64,000 nt of DNA, taken from assembly GCF_034259325.1 (NCBI RefSeq), contig NZ_JAXIVS010000011.1, positions 124,001-188,000 on the forward strand, given 5' to 3'. Origin of the DNA: Hyalangium ruber (GTDB taxonomy: Bacteria > Myxococcota > Myxococcia > Myxococcales > Myxococcaceae). The stretch's first letter is position 1; each line of letters opens with the position of its first letter. Below, in pieces: positions 19,697-30,025 of this stretch. The position numbers were made by a program, and so were the translations under genes. Under the pieces are notes generated by a model. It did no database searches, was not told the origin of the DNA, and saw only the letters and a program-made list of their open reading frames with translations.

Positions 19697-20614
19697 GTGG
19701 CAAAGAAGACCTACACCGTCATGGTGGTTTCGGACCACCACTCTCCGGTCAAGCGCTACCAGATCCAGAAGTCCTTCTTGGTGCAGGTGGGTGTTGGGGT
19801 GCTGCTGTTGGCGGGCATGGGCCTGGGTGGGACCATGCATTACTTCCGCGTGGCGCAGGACGCCGCGGAGAACCGCATCCTGAGGGAAGAGAACCTGACG
19901 CTCCGCGGCCAGCTGAAGTCGGTGCGTGAGCGCATCGAGCACATCGGCTCGACGCTGGACCGGGTAGAGCGCTTCGACCAGAAGCTGCGTGCGATCACCT
20001 TGCTGTCGGACCCGCAGCGCAACCTGGCCATGGGTCCGACGGAGACGGAGCCGGGCACCACGGCGCCGACGACGGACACGCAGTTCACGCAGCTGGCGAC
20101 GAGCGAGACGCCCAACGCGCTGATGGGGCGGCTGGATCGCCTGTCGGCCGAGGCCACGCGGCAGGAGCAGAGCCTCCAGGAGCTGCAGGCGTACTTCCAG
20201 GACCAGAAGTCGCTGCTGGCCTCCACGCCTTCGCTGTGGCCGGCGCGCGGCTGGGTGACGAGCGACTTCGGCTCGCGCCTGGATCCGTATACGGCGGACC
20301 GGGTGATGCACGCGGGCCTCGACATTGCTGCGCCGCACGGCAAGGAAGTGTTCGCGCCGTCGGACGGCACGGTGGTGTTCGCGGGGCTCGAGGGCGGCTA
20401 CGGCAATGTGCTCGTCATCGACCACGGCTACGGCATCAAGACGCGCTACGGCCACCTGGCGAAGATGCTGGTGAAGGCCGGTGACAAGGTGAAGCGCGGT
20501 TCGCTGATCGCGGCGGTGGGCAACACGGGCCGCTCGACGGGCCCGCACCTGCACTACGAAGTCCGCGTGAACGGCATCCCGCAGAACCCGCGCAAGTTCA
20601 TCCTTGAGGAGTAG
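19697..20614 (+). CDS. M23 (LytM) family metallopeptidase, membrane anchored
   Basis: 305 residues. One hydrophobic segment near residues 27-45 (LLLAGMGLGGTMHYF) anchors the protein, a coiled-coil-like region follows (about 50-110), then an M23 peptidase domain with metal ligands in MHAGLDIAAPHG and HLHYEVRVNG. It would cut peptidoglycan peptide bridges in the periplasm during growth or division. The GTG at 19697 follows AGGGGAG; a TTG two codons earlier is less well placed. Converges on a degenerate GGDEF gene. Confidence 0.92.
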   Translation: MAKKTYTVMVVSDHHSPVKRYQIQKSFLVQVGVGVLLLAGMGLGGTMHYFRVAQDAAENRILREENLTLRGQLKSVRERIEHIGSTLDRVERFDQKLRAITLLSDPQRNLAMGPTETEPGTTAPTTDTQFTQLATSETPNALMGRLDRLSAEATRQEQSLQELQAYFQDQKSLLASTPSLWPARGWVTSDFGSRLDPYTADRVMHAGLDIAAPHGKEVFAPSDGTVVFAGLEGGYGNVLVIDHGYGIKTRYGHLAKMLVKAGDKVKRGSLIAAVGNTGRSTGPHLHYEVRVNGIPQNPRKFILEE

Positions 20615-20630
20615 TCGCCTCCGAGGTGCC

Positions 20631-21323
20631 TCAAGCGCCCGGGACGAAGCCGTCCAGGCGGATGCGCCGGCGCTGGATGACGTCCGTCGTCCGCCCCAGC
20701 CGCTCCATCACGTGAGCGCGCTCCAGCTCGGCCCACAGCAGGGGGCCGAGCACCTGCCAGTGGGACGGCTGGTCCACGGTGAACTCCAGCAGCGTCACCG
20801 TGTGCCGGGGCACGTCCGCGACGGGCGTGCCTGACGGCAGCACCTTCGCCACATCCTCGGAGAGCCGCGCGCGCGTGGCTTCCCGCTGCTCCTCGCGGAC
20901 CGTGAGCTGCGAGGTGGGCGTCAGCAGGGCGGCGAAGGCATCCGGGTGGAGCCGCACCACCTTGGCCCCCGGGTACTGCGCGCCAAGGGACTCCACCGTG
21001 GCCTTGAGCACCGCGTCCCCGACACCGAAGCCAAAGCGCGCGTTGGCGTTGATCATCCCCTGCACGTCGGCGATGACGGCGCCCACGCGCCAGCCGTCGT
21101 GGTGGGCATGGGTGGACAGGTCGAACTCCTCCTTGAGGAGCATCCCCTGCGTGAGCGCGAGCGCTGGAATCGCCCCCAGCTTGTCCGGCTGGCCCCTGCG
21201 GGCGCGCTCAGCCTCGAGCAGCGTCTCCACGGCGAGCTGGACGGGCTGGGCACTGCGGGCGACGGCCCAGGGGTGCAGGGCGACGAGGGCGGTGGCGGTG
21301 GCGTCATCGATGGCGTAGGGCAT
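20631..21323 (-). CDS. degenerate GGDEF-like domain protein
   Basis: 230 residues. The middle (about 80-140) reads like a GGDEF domain: ADVQGMINANARFGFGVGD aligns with the usual D-x-D-x-F-K-x-I-N-D-x-x-G-H-x-x-G-D segment, but the GGDEF loop is replaced by RLHPDAFAAL. It should not make cyclic di-GMP; a binding or scaffold role is possible. Assignment is by eye and moderate. It converges on the M23 gene. Confidence 0.6.
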   Translation of the reverse strand: MPYAIDDATATALVALHPWAVARSAQPVQLAVETLLEAERARRGQPDKLGAIPALALTQGMLLKEEFDLSTHAHHDGWRVGAVIADVQGMINANARFGFGVGDAVLKATVESLGAQYPGAKVVRLHPDAFAALLTPTSQLTVREEQREATRARLSEDVAKVLPSGTPVADVPRHTVTLLEFTVDQPSHWQVLGPLLWAELERAHVMERLGRTTDVIQRRRIRLDGFVPGA

Positions 21324-21369
21324 CCCCGCTCTTGTAGCGCGGCGGCGGCCCTCGCGCAGGGCCCATCCA

Positions 21370-22545
21370 TCAGACTCGGTGCGCGGTGACGGTCACCTCG
21401 TCGCGGTCATGGTAGAGCTGGCGCACGGTCAGCCCCTTCCAGCCTCCGTCCGTGGTGAGCGTGTGCCGCACCCGGAGCAGGATGGGGTTCTTGTCCTTCA
21501 TCGGCAGCTTGATGTTGGCCACCAGGTGCGAGGCCCAGCCGCGCCGCCCCCACTTGGCGAGCAGCTGCGCCACCTCCAGCGGGCGCCAGGCCATGTCACA
21601 GAAGAGCCAGTCCACGGGCTCCTCTGGCGCGAAGGCGAAGGCGCTCTCCTGCACGTGCCGCACGCGCGCGTTCGAGGCCAGCTCCGGCATCAGCCGCGCC
21701 GGATCCACGGCGATGACGCGAGCCCCTCGGGCCACCAGCCGCTGCGTCCAGCCCCCGGGAGCCGCCCCCAGGTCCACGCACACGTCGCCTCGGCCGGGCT
21801 CGAAGGCCAGGCCATGGAGCGCCTCTTCCAGCTTCATCGCCGCTCGGGAGGGAGACTCCCCCGCGCGCCGCATCCGCTGCCGCCCTCCCGCCGCCAGGGA
21901 CAGGGCCTCGCGAGCCAGTACGGCGCCCACCACGGTGAGCCCGGGGGCCACGCACAGGCAGACGATCTGCGCCCCTGCTTCACGGGCCCGCTCCGAGTCT
22001 TCGAGCAGCCGGCCAGCGGGCAGGCGGGCGCGAACCGCTTCCCGAAGGGCCTCGGCCTGGGGAGCGAGCGCATTGCCGCGTGGCGTGTCGGGCGTGAAGG
22101 CCTGGAGCACGAGGGGCGAGCCAGGGCGCAGGGCCGCCACCACGTCCGCCACCAGGGTGGCGAGAGGCTCCAGCGCCTCCTCCGAGGTGCTGGCCAGCAC
22201 CTGGAAGCCCAGCCGAGCAAAGGCGGGAGCGAGCCCTTGCTGTCCCTCGCTCTCGACGAGCGCCTCGCCCAGCGGACGCGGCTGTGCCCCCGCCCAGGCC
22301 AGCTCCTCGTAGAGGTGGGGCTCGAAGCCCGCGCGGCAAGTCCAGACCCACCGTCCGACGCGAGCCGTCAAGCTCTGTGGGGGCATGGTGGGCATCTGGA
22401 CCCGGGGTGGGATGCGAGGGCCCGGAGCAGCGGCGGCGGAGGGGCGCTCGGGAGTCCGGCCCTGAGTCCGAGCGGGACGCGGGCCCGCCGGGCGCTGCCC
22501 TGCGGGACGAGAGGGGTGGCGGGAGGACTTTCGACGCTGGGACAT
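21370..22545 (-). CDS. rlmM: RlmM-like 23S rRNA 2'-O-methyltransferase (FtsJ fold)
   Basis: 391 residues. The C-terminal half is an FtsJ-type SAM methyltransferase: motif I DLGAAPGGWTQRL, catalytic Asp in LFCDMAWRP, and catalytic Lys in LVANIKLPMKD. The N-terminal part (after a basic Pro/Arg-rich tail of about 65 residues) fits the THUMP-like region of RlmM, which methylates C2498 of 23S rRNA in E. coli. ATG at 22545 (MSQRRKSSRH) is chosen; the frame is open 19 codons further. The basic N-terminal tail is unusual. Divergent from secA. Confidence 0.82.
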   Translation of the reverse strand: MSQRRKSSRHPSRPAGQRPAGPRPARTQGRTPERPSAAAAPGPRIPPRVQMPTMPPQSLTARVGRWVWTCRAGFEPHLYEELAWAGAQPRPLGEALVESEGQQGLAPAFARLGFQVLASTSEEALEPLATLVADVVAALRPGSPLVLQAFTPDTPRGNALAPQAEALREAVRARLPAGRLLEDSERAREAGAQIVCLCVAPGLTVVGAVLAREALSLAAGGRQRMRRAGESPSRAAMKLEEALHGLAFEPGRGDVCVDLGAAPGGWTQRLVARGARVIAVDPARLMPELASNARVRHVQESAFAFAPEEPVDWLFCDMAWRPLEVAQLLAKWGRRGWASHLVANIKLPMKDKNPILLRVRHTLTTDGGWKGLTVRQLYHDRDEVTVTAHRV

Positions 22546-22720
22546 TGCGTGGTCTCGGTTCCGTTTTACTGTGTCCCGACCGCGCGCAGGGCAGACGGGC
22601 AAGAGGAATGCTTCGGGAGCGCGCGTGGTTTTCCCGGGGTTCCCTCTTACATCTCCAGGGATTTCCCTTCACTCGCCGCCGTGGTTCGGGGATTCTCCCG
22701 GCGCGAGAGAGCCATAACGC

Positions 22721-25537
<2,817 letters not shown>

Positions 25538-25548
25538 GCAGGACGGCG

Positions 25549-25566
25549 GCCCGGGGCAACCCGGGC
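25549..25566. terminator. GC hairpin between convergent secA and a hypothetical gene
   Basis: Perfect palindrome GCCCGGG-GCAA-CCCGGGC: seven base pairs closed by a GNRA-type GCAA loop, 11 bases after the secA stop and 27 bases before the stop of the opposing gene. No T-run, so if it terminates it may do so with Rho; it could act on both strands. Confidence 0.5.
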
Positions 25567-25592
25567 GCTGTCACCGCGCACCTGGCCCGCGC

Positions 25593-26912
25593 TCAGTCGT
25601 GGGCCAGGTAGCGCGCGACGATGGCTCCGAAGACCTGCTCCGGCGTGCGGCCTTGGCCGCGCGGCTCGTGAGCGCTGGCCAGACGGGGCTTTCCACCGGG
25701 GCCTGGAGGCCCTGGCTCCACCACGGCGAGTCGAGGGCCCGAGGGCGTGTCGGCCATGGCGATGATGGGCAACCCTCGCCCCATCGCCTCCAGCAGGGCG
25801 CTGCCTTCCACCGGGCGCCACCCCTTCGAGCGCGCGGTCTCATTCAGCCACTTCCAGATCTCCACGAGCGTGCCGGGCCGGAAGGTGTCGGCGGCCCGCG
25901 CGGGGAAGGCTTTCCCCAGCGAGGTGTGCTGGGAGCTCATGACGTCGAAGACGAAGAGGTGGGCCGCCTCGCGTGGCTCCTGGGGCCGTAGGTAGTAGCG
26001 GGGGTTGCTCGCCACGGCGTACTGGTTGATGACGTTCTGCGTGTAGAGGACCGTGCGCTGGCCCGGGTAGCTCTGCACGGGGGCCACGAGGGCCAACTCG
26101 GAGCGGGGGCTGGCGAGGCCTTCGGCGGGCCGGGTGCCGTCATAGGTGAGCTTCACCGCCGCCAGGGGGATGGAGGGCCGGGCGTTCTTTTGCGCCCCTT
26201 GGGTCTGATCGAGCAGCTCGTGGAGCTTGCCGGCGCGCAGCATCACCGAGGTGGACTGCCCGGGACGCTTGCGCGGAGGCTCGGGCGCCTGCGGCTCGGG
26301 AGCGGGGGCGGGGGGAGTGAGGGTCACCTCGACCACCACGGCTGCTCGCTCGCGGGTGGGCTCTGGCGGTCGTGGCTTCGCGCCGGGCTGCGGCGCCGGG
26401 CTCTTGGCGGGGGCTGAAGTATTGGCGCCGCTGGGAACGGGAGCGGCGCTCGTCGCGGCAGGGGGCGCTGCCGGGCTCGCGGCCTGGGGGAGCGGCGCGG
26501 GAGGCGCGGGCTTCTGGATGACGACGACGGGGGCGGGAGGCTGCTTGGAGGTGGCCGCCGGCCGTTCCACCGGAACAGGGGCAGGGGGCTGCCGGGGGCG
26601 AGGGGCTTTCTCCGGAGCCTTCTCGGGCGCGGGAACCGCGACGGCCTGAGGGATGTCCTCGACAGGGAGGCGAATCGCCTTCATGGGAACCGTGGGGGCG
26701 CTGTGCAATCCCTCGTCTCCCTCCATCTCCAGGGAGATCGGCTTCATGGCGATCGTCGGAGCGGCGTGCGCGGGGACAGGCCGCATGGGCACCGTGGGCG
26801 CACCGGAGGCAGCTCCTCCACGGCCCTCTTTCCTGCCTGCGGATGCGTCCTTCTGCTTGTTTCCAGCGGATGTGGGCTTCGGGCCACCAGGGGGCGGTTT
26901 GTCGTGTCCCAT
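25593..26912 (-). CDS. hypothetical Pro/Ala-rich protein with conserved C-terminal domain
   Basis: About 439 residues; I do not recognise a family. The N-terminal 230 residues are a low-complexity Pro/Ala linker with three spaced copies of a motif like PTVPMRP, PTIAMKP and PTVPMKA (about residues 40-85). The C-terminal 180 residues look folded (LVEIWKWLNETARSKGWRPV, LLEAMGRGLPIIAMAD). No signal peptide or membrane segment. ATG at 26912 follows GAGG at nine bases; a GTG at 26948 is the alternative. Divergent from the Ser/Thr kinase gene. Confidence 0.7.
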   Translation of the reverse strand: MGHDKPPPGGPKPTSAGNKQKDASAGRKEGRGGAASGAPTVPMRPVPAHAAPTIAMKPISLEMEGDEGLHSAPTVPMKAIRLPVEDIPQAVAVPAPEKAPEKAPRPRQPPAPVPVERPAATSKQPPAPVVVIQKPAPPAPLPQAASPAAPPAATSAAPVPSGANTSAPAKSPAPQPGAKPRPPEPTRERAAVVVEVTLTPPAPAPEPQAPEPPRKRPGQSTSVMLRAGKLHELLDQTQGAQKNARPSIPLAAVKLTYDGTRPAEGLASPRSELALVAPVQSYPGQRTVLYTQNVINQYAVASNPRYYLRPQEPREAAHLFVFDVMSSQHTSLGKAFPARAADTFRPGTLVEIWKWLNETARSKGWRPVEGSALLEAMGRGLPIIAMADTPSGPRLAVVEPGPPGPGGKPRLASAHEPRGQGRTPEQVFGAIVARYLAHD

Positions 26913-27068
26913 GTGGGGATACCTCGGAGGCCATGCGGAATGGCTCACCCGCCATCGTACTCGGCTCCATGCGTCTGGTCAGAGGGCGAGCACCTTTTTG
27001 CTCCCTCGCTCATGGCCTGTGCTCCCCTGCCTGGTGCGCCCGGGGTACGTGGTACGGCGCTCCGCATT

Positions 27069-27086
27069 GTGTGATATTTGTCACAC
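27069..27086. promoter_or_regulatory. CRP/FNR-like operator palindrome
   Basis: GTGTGATATTTGTCACAC is a perfect inverted repeat and matches the E. coli CRP consensus TGTGA-N6-TCACA in every fixed position. It lies between divergent genes, 94 bases upstream of the kinase start at 27180 and 157 bases upstream of the start at 26912. Confidence 0.6.
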
Positions 27087-27179
27087 GAGTTCATTCTGCT
27101 CAGGGGGAGATCAGGTGCCAGTGGGACGCGCGGACCAGTCGGCATGTGGCCTCTATGCCGAAGTGGGTGCCGGGAACCT

Positions 27180-29156
27180 ATGAATCAGCCGATGCGCAGC
27201 CTGCTGAAGTGCTCCCAGTGCGGAGCCATGCTGCCTCCAGGAAAGACGGTGTGTCCTAGGGACGGCGCACGCGCCGTAGAGGACAACCCCTTCGGCGACG
27301 AGTCCACCGTTCGCCACGACTCGCCCTCTCGCCGCTCGCAGGGCAAGGCCCCCGAGGCGCCCCCCAACTCGCTGGCGCTCGTCCCGGACGCGCCGGAGGA
27401 GGAGGACGAGGCCGAGGACAGCCCTGCCAGTGGCGGGTGGGAAGCCACGGTGTCGCGCGATGTGATGGTGGGCAAGCAGTTGGGTGACTTCGTCGTCAAG
27501 CGCCGCATCGGCGCGGGCGGCATGGGCATCGTCTACGAGGGCGAGCACCCCATCATTGGCCGCAAGGTGGCCATCAAGATCCTCCGACCCGAGCTGTCCG
27601 AGGGCTCCGGGGCGCGAGACCTCATCGCCGAGGCGCGGGCGGCCAGCGCCGTGCGCCACCGCGGCATCATCGACATCTTCGGCTTCGGCACCATCCCGCA
27701 CATCGGCCAGTACCTGGTGATGGAGTACCTGGAGGGCGCACCGCTCGACGAGGTCATCTCCCAGCGCGCGCCCATGCTGGAGGTGGAGGTCGTCGCGCTC
27801 CTGGACGAGTTGTTGGCAGCGCTCGGCGCCGCGCACGCCATGGGCGTGATTCACCGCGACCTCAAGCCGGGCAACATCTTCGTGGTGCGCGACTCGGGCG
27901 GCGGCGAGTCGGTGAAGGTGCTCGACTTCGGTCTGGCCAAGCGCAGCGAGATGCCCAACGGCACCAGCCCGCAGACGCGCGCCAGCATGATCGTGGGCAC
28001 CCCTGAGTACATGGCGCCGGAGCAGGCCACGGGCCAGGCGGTGGGGCCGCACACGGACATCTACTCGGTGGGCGTGATTGCCTTCGAGATGCTCACCCGG
28101 CGGCTGCCCTTCGAGGGCCCGTCGGCCATGTCCATCGCCATCCAGCACGTGCAGGCCAAGCCGCCCGCGCCCTCCACCTACGTGGATATCCACCCAGCGC
28201 TGGATGAGCTGGTGCTGCGGCTGTTGGCGAAGACCACCGCGCAGCGCCCGACCACGGTGGATGCGGTGCGCCGCGAGCTGAAGGCCATTGCCCGGCAACT
28301 GGGCGATGGCGCCACGCGCCTGGAGCCGTCGCCCCGGGGCGAGAAGCCCAGCGAGCCGGTGCCGCCGGTCCGCACCCAGCCGCTCCCCGTGCAGGCTGCG
28401 AACCGTCCCGTGCCGAGGAACTCGCGGCCCGCGCCCGAACTGGCCACCGAGACGCTGGCCGAGACGCCGGCGGTGGAACTGCCCGAGTCGGTCACCGTGA
28501 GGCGCGCGGACCCGACCGTCGCGCCGGGAGCGCACCCGACCACCGAGCGGGTGGCGTCGGTCCGTCCGAGCCGCACGCCGCAGCTGGCGGTGGTGGGAGT
28601 GCTCGCGCTGTTGCTGCTGGGGGGCCTGGGCTTCTGGTTCCTGCGGCCTGGGGAGACGCCTCTTCCCGTGCCGCCGACCGTGGTCGAGCCACCGCCTACC
28701 GTCGTGAAGGCCGAGCCCATAACGCCCACGCCCACGCCTCCTCCCGTGGAGGTGAAGACGGTGACGCCGCCTCCGGAGGAGACGCCGAAGCCGCCTCCGG
28801 TGGAGATCTCCGCGGGCAAGGTTGCCCAGCAGACGCCAAACACGTCCCAGACTGTGCAGAAGAAGCCTGGTTCGCGCCCGGGCACTTCGGCGGACCAGTA
28901 CTTTCCGCTCGAGGTTCAGGTCAGCCCAGGGTGGGGAGTGCTTCGCATCAAGTCGGGGCCTTGGGCGGACATGTTCGTGGATCGTCAGCAGAGGGGGCAG
29001 GTGCCGCAGGACAACAACCTGGAGCTGAAGGCGGGCACGTACCAGCTGGAATTGCGCAACCCCAAGTTCAAGGAGTACCGGGCTACCGTTCGCATCCTTT
29101 CGGGCAAGAGAACGGAGCACCAGGTGAACTGGGAGAAGGCGACCGAGGGGCCATGA
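27180..29156 (+). CDS. Hanks-type Ser/Thr protein kinase with zinc ribbon and PEGA-like domain
   Basis: 658 residues. An N-terminal zinc ribbon (C11, C14, C25 in KCSQCGAMLPP and TVCPRDG) precedes an acidic linker and the kinase domain: Gly loop IGAGGMGIVYEG (110-121), Lys133, HRDLKPGN (225-232), DFGLAKR (249-255), APE (279-281). A Pro-rich linker, a single membrane helix (about 467-487) and a C-terminal PEGA-like beta domain (about 575-655, WADMFVDRQQRGQVPQ) follow. The kinase is cytoplasmic with an outer domain. The frame is open upstream to 27078 but ATG at 27180 fits the zinc-ribbon start. Its stop overlaps the next start (ATGA). Confidence 0.93.
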   Translation: MNQPMRSLLKCSQCGAMLPPGKTVCPRDGARAVEDNPFGDESTVRHDSPSRRSQGKAPEAPPNSLALVPDAPEEEDEAEDSPASGGWEATVSRDVMVGKQLGDFVVKRRIGAGGMGIVYEGEHPIIGRKVAIKILRPELSEGSGARDLIAEARAASAVRHRGIIDIFGFGTIPHIGQYLVMEYLEGAPLDEVISQRAPMLEVEVVALLDELLAALGAAHAMGVIHRDLKPGNIFVVRDSGGGESVKVLDFGLAKRSEMPNGTSPQTRASMIVGTPEYMAPEQATGQAVGPHTDIYSVGVIAFEMLTRRLPFEGPSAMSIAIQHVQAKPPAPSTYVDIHPALDELVLRLLAKTTAQRPTTVDAVRRELKAIARQLGDGATRLEPSPRGEKPSEPVPPVRTQPLPVQAANRPVPRNSRPAPELATETLAETPAVELPESVTVRRADPTVAPGAHPTTERVASVRPSRTPQLAVVGVLALLLLGGLGFWFLRPGETPLPVPPTVVEPPPTVVKAEPITPTPTPPPVEVKTVTPPPEETPKPPPVEISAGKVAQQTPNTSQTVQKKPGSRPGTSADQYFPLEVQVSPGWGVLRIKSGPWADMFVDRQQRGQVPQDNNLELKAGTYQLELRNPKFKEYRATVRILSGKRTEHQVNWEKATEGP

Positions 29157-30013
29157 GATTCGCGGTGCTGTTGTTCCTGGGGACGATGCTCGCCGCGCTT
29201 CCGGCGCGAGCGGAGATGCGGGGCGTCACGCTCTACGAGCGGGGAGACTACGCCCGGGCCCGCAAGGCGCTGACGGATGAGCTCAAATCGCCTGGGCTCT
29301 CCAAAGAGGACCAGGCCAAGGCCCGGCTGTACCTCGCGGCGTCGCTGTTCGCGCTGGGCGTGGAGGACTCGGCCCGCATCCAGCTCGAAGAGCTGGCGGT
29401 GGTGGCGCCCGCGTTCAAGGTGGATCCCATCATCTTTCCTCCCAACTTCGTGAAGATGGCCGAGGCGGCGCGCGAGACGGTGGAGACGCAGCGCAAGCAG
29501 AAGGAAGCGCAGCTGGAGGCTGAGCGCCAGCGTCTGGAGGCCGAGCGCAAGGCCCGCGAGGAAGCCGAAGCCCGGGCGAAGCAGCCTCCACCCGAGGTGG
29601 AGGAGCCCGCGGAAGAGGAGGCGTCCGCGTCGCTGCAACTGCGCCCGGATGTCTTCGGCTTCGTCGATCCGGTGGGCAAGAGTGTCGGCGTGGGCGGCGG
29701 CCTGACGTTGGGGCTCGGCATGGTGGATCTGAACGCGCGCGTGCTGATGGGCAGCAGCGTGGGCGTGGGGGCGGAGGCGGGGCTCCTGCTGGGCAACGGC
29801 GCGGTGCAGCCCCGGCTGGCGCTTCGCGGCACGGCCGTCCCGGGCGCCTCCGCATACGGTGGCGGCGCGGTGGCGGGCCTTCGGCTGTCGGCCTCGAACC
29901 GGCTCACCTTCCTCGTGGATGTGGGGGCCGAGTACCTCGCCGTCGAAGACAAGAACCAGTACCGGGGCTTCCTGCTGACCACGTCGGCGGGCGTGGGCTT
30001 CGATCTGCTCTGA
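29153..30013 (+). CDS. secreted protein with TPR-like N-terminus and beta-barrel-like C-terminus
   Basis: 286 residues. A signal peptide (LLFLGTMLAALPARA) is followed by a TPR-like helical region (about 25-105), a charged coiled coil rich in Glu/Arg/Lys (about 110-150), then a Gly-rich beta region with alternating hydrophobic residues that looks like an outer-membrane strand array. ATG overlaps the kinase stop by four bases, so the pair is coupled and probably works together. No family name can be given. Confidence 0.8.
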   Translation: MRFAVLLFLGTMLAALPARAEMRGVTLYERGDYARARKALTDELKSPGLSKEDQAKARLYLAASLFALGVEDSARIQLEELAVVAPAFKVDPIIFPPNFVKMAEAARETVETQRKQKEAQLEAERQRLEAERKAREEAEARAKQPPPEVEEPAEEEASASLQLRPDVFGFVDPVGKSVGVGGGLTLGLGMVDLNARVLMGSSVGVGAEAGLLLGNGAVQPRLALRGTAVPGASAYGGGAVAGLRLSASNRLTFLVDVGAEYLAVEDKNQYRGFLLTTSAGVGFDLL

Positions 30014-30025
30014 GGGGGCTTCACC

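Noticed and set aside
27078-27179. Upstream in-frame extension of the Ser/Thr kinase
   Set aside because: It begins inside the CRP-like site region and lacks a ribosome site; the zinc ribbon begins after 27180.
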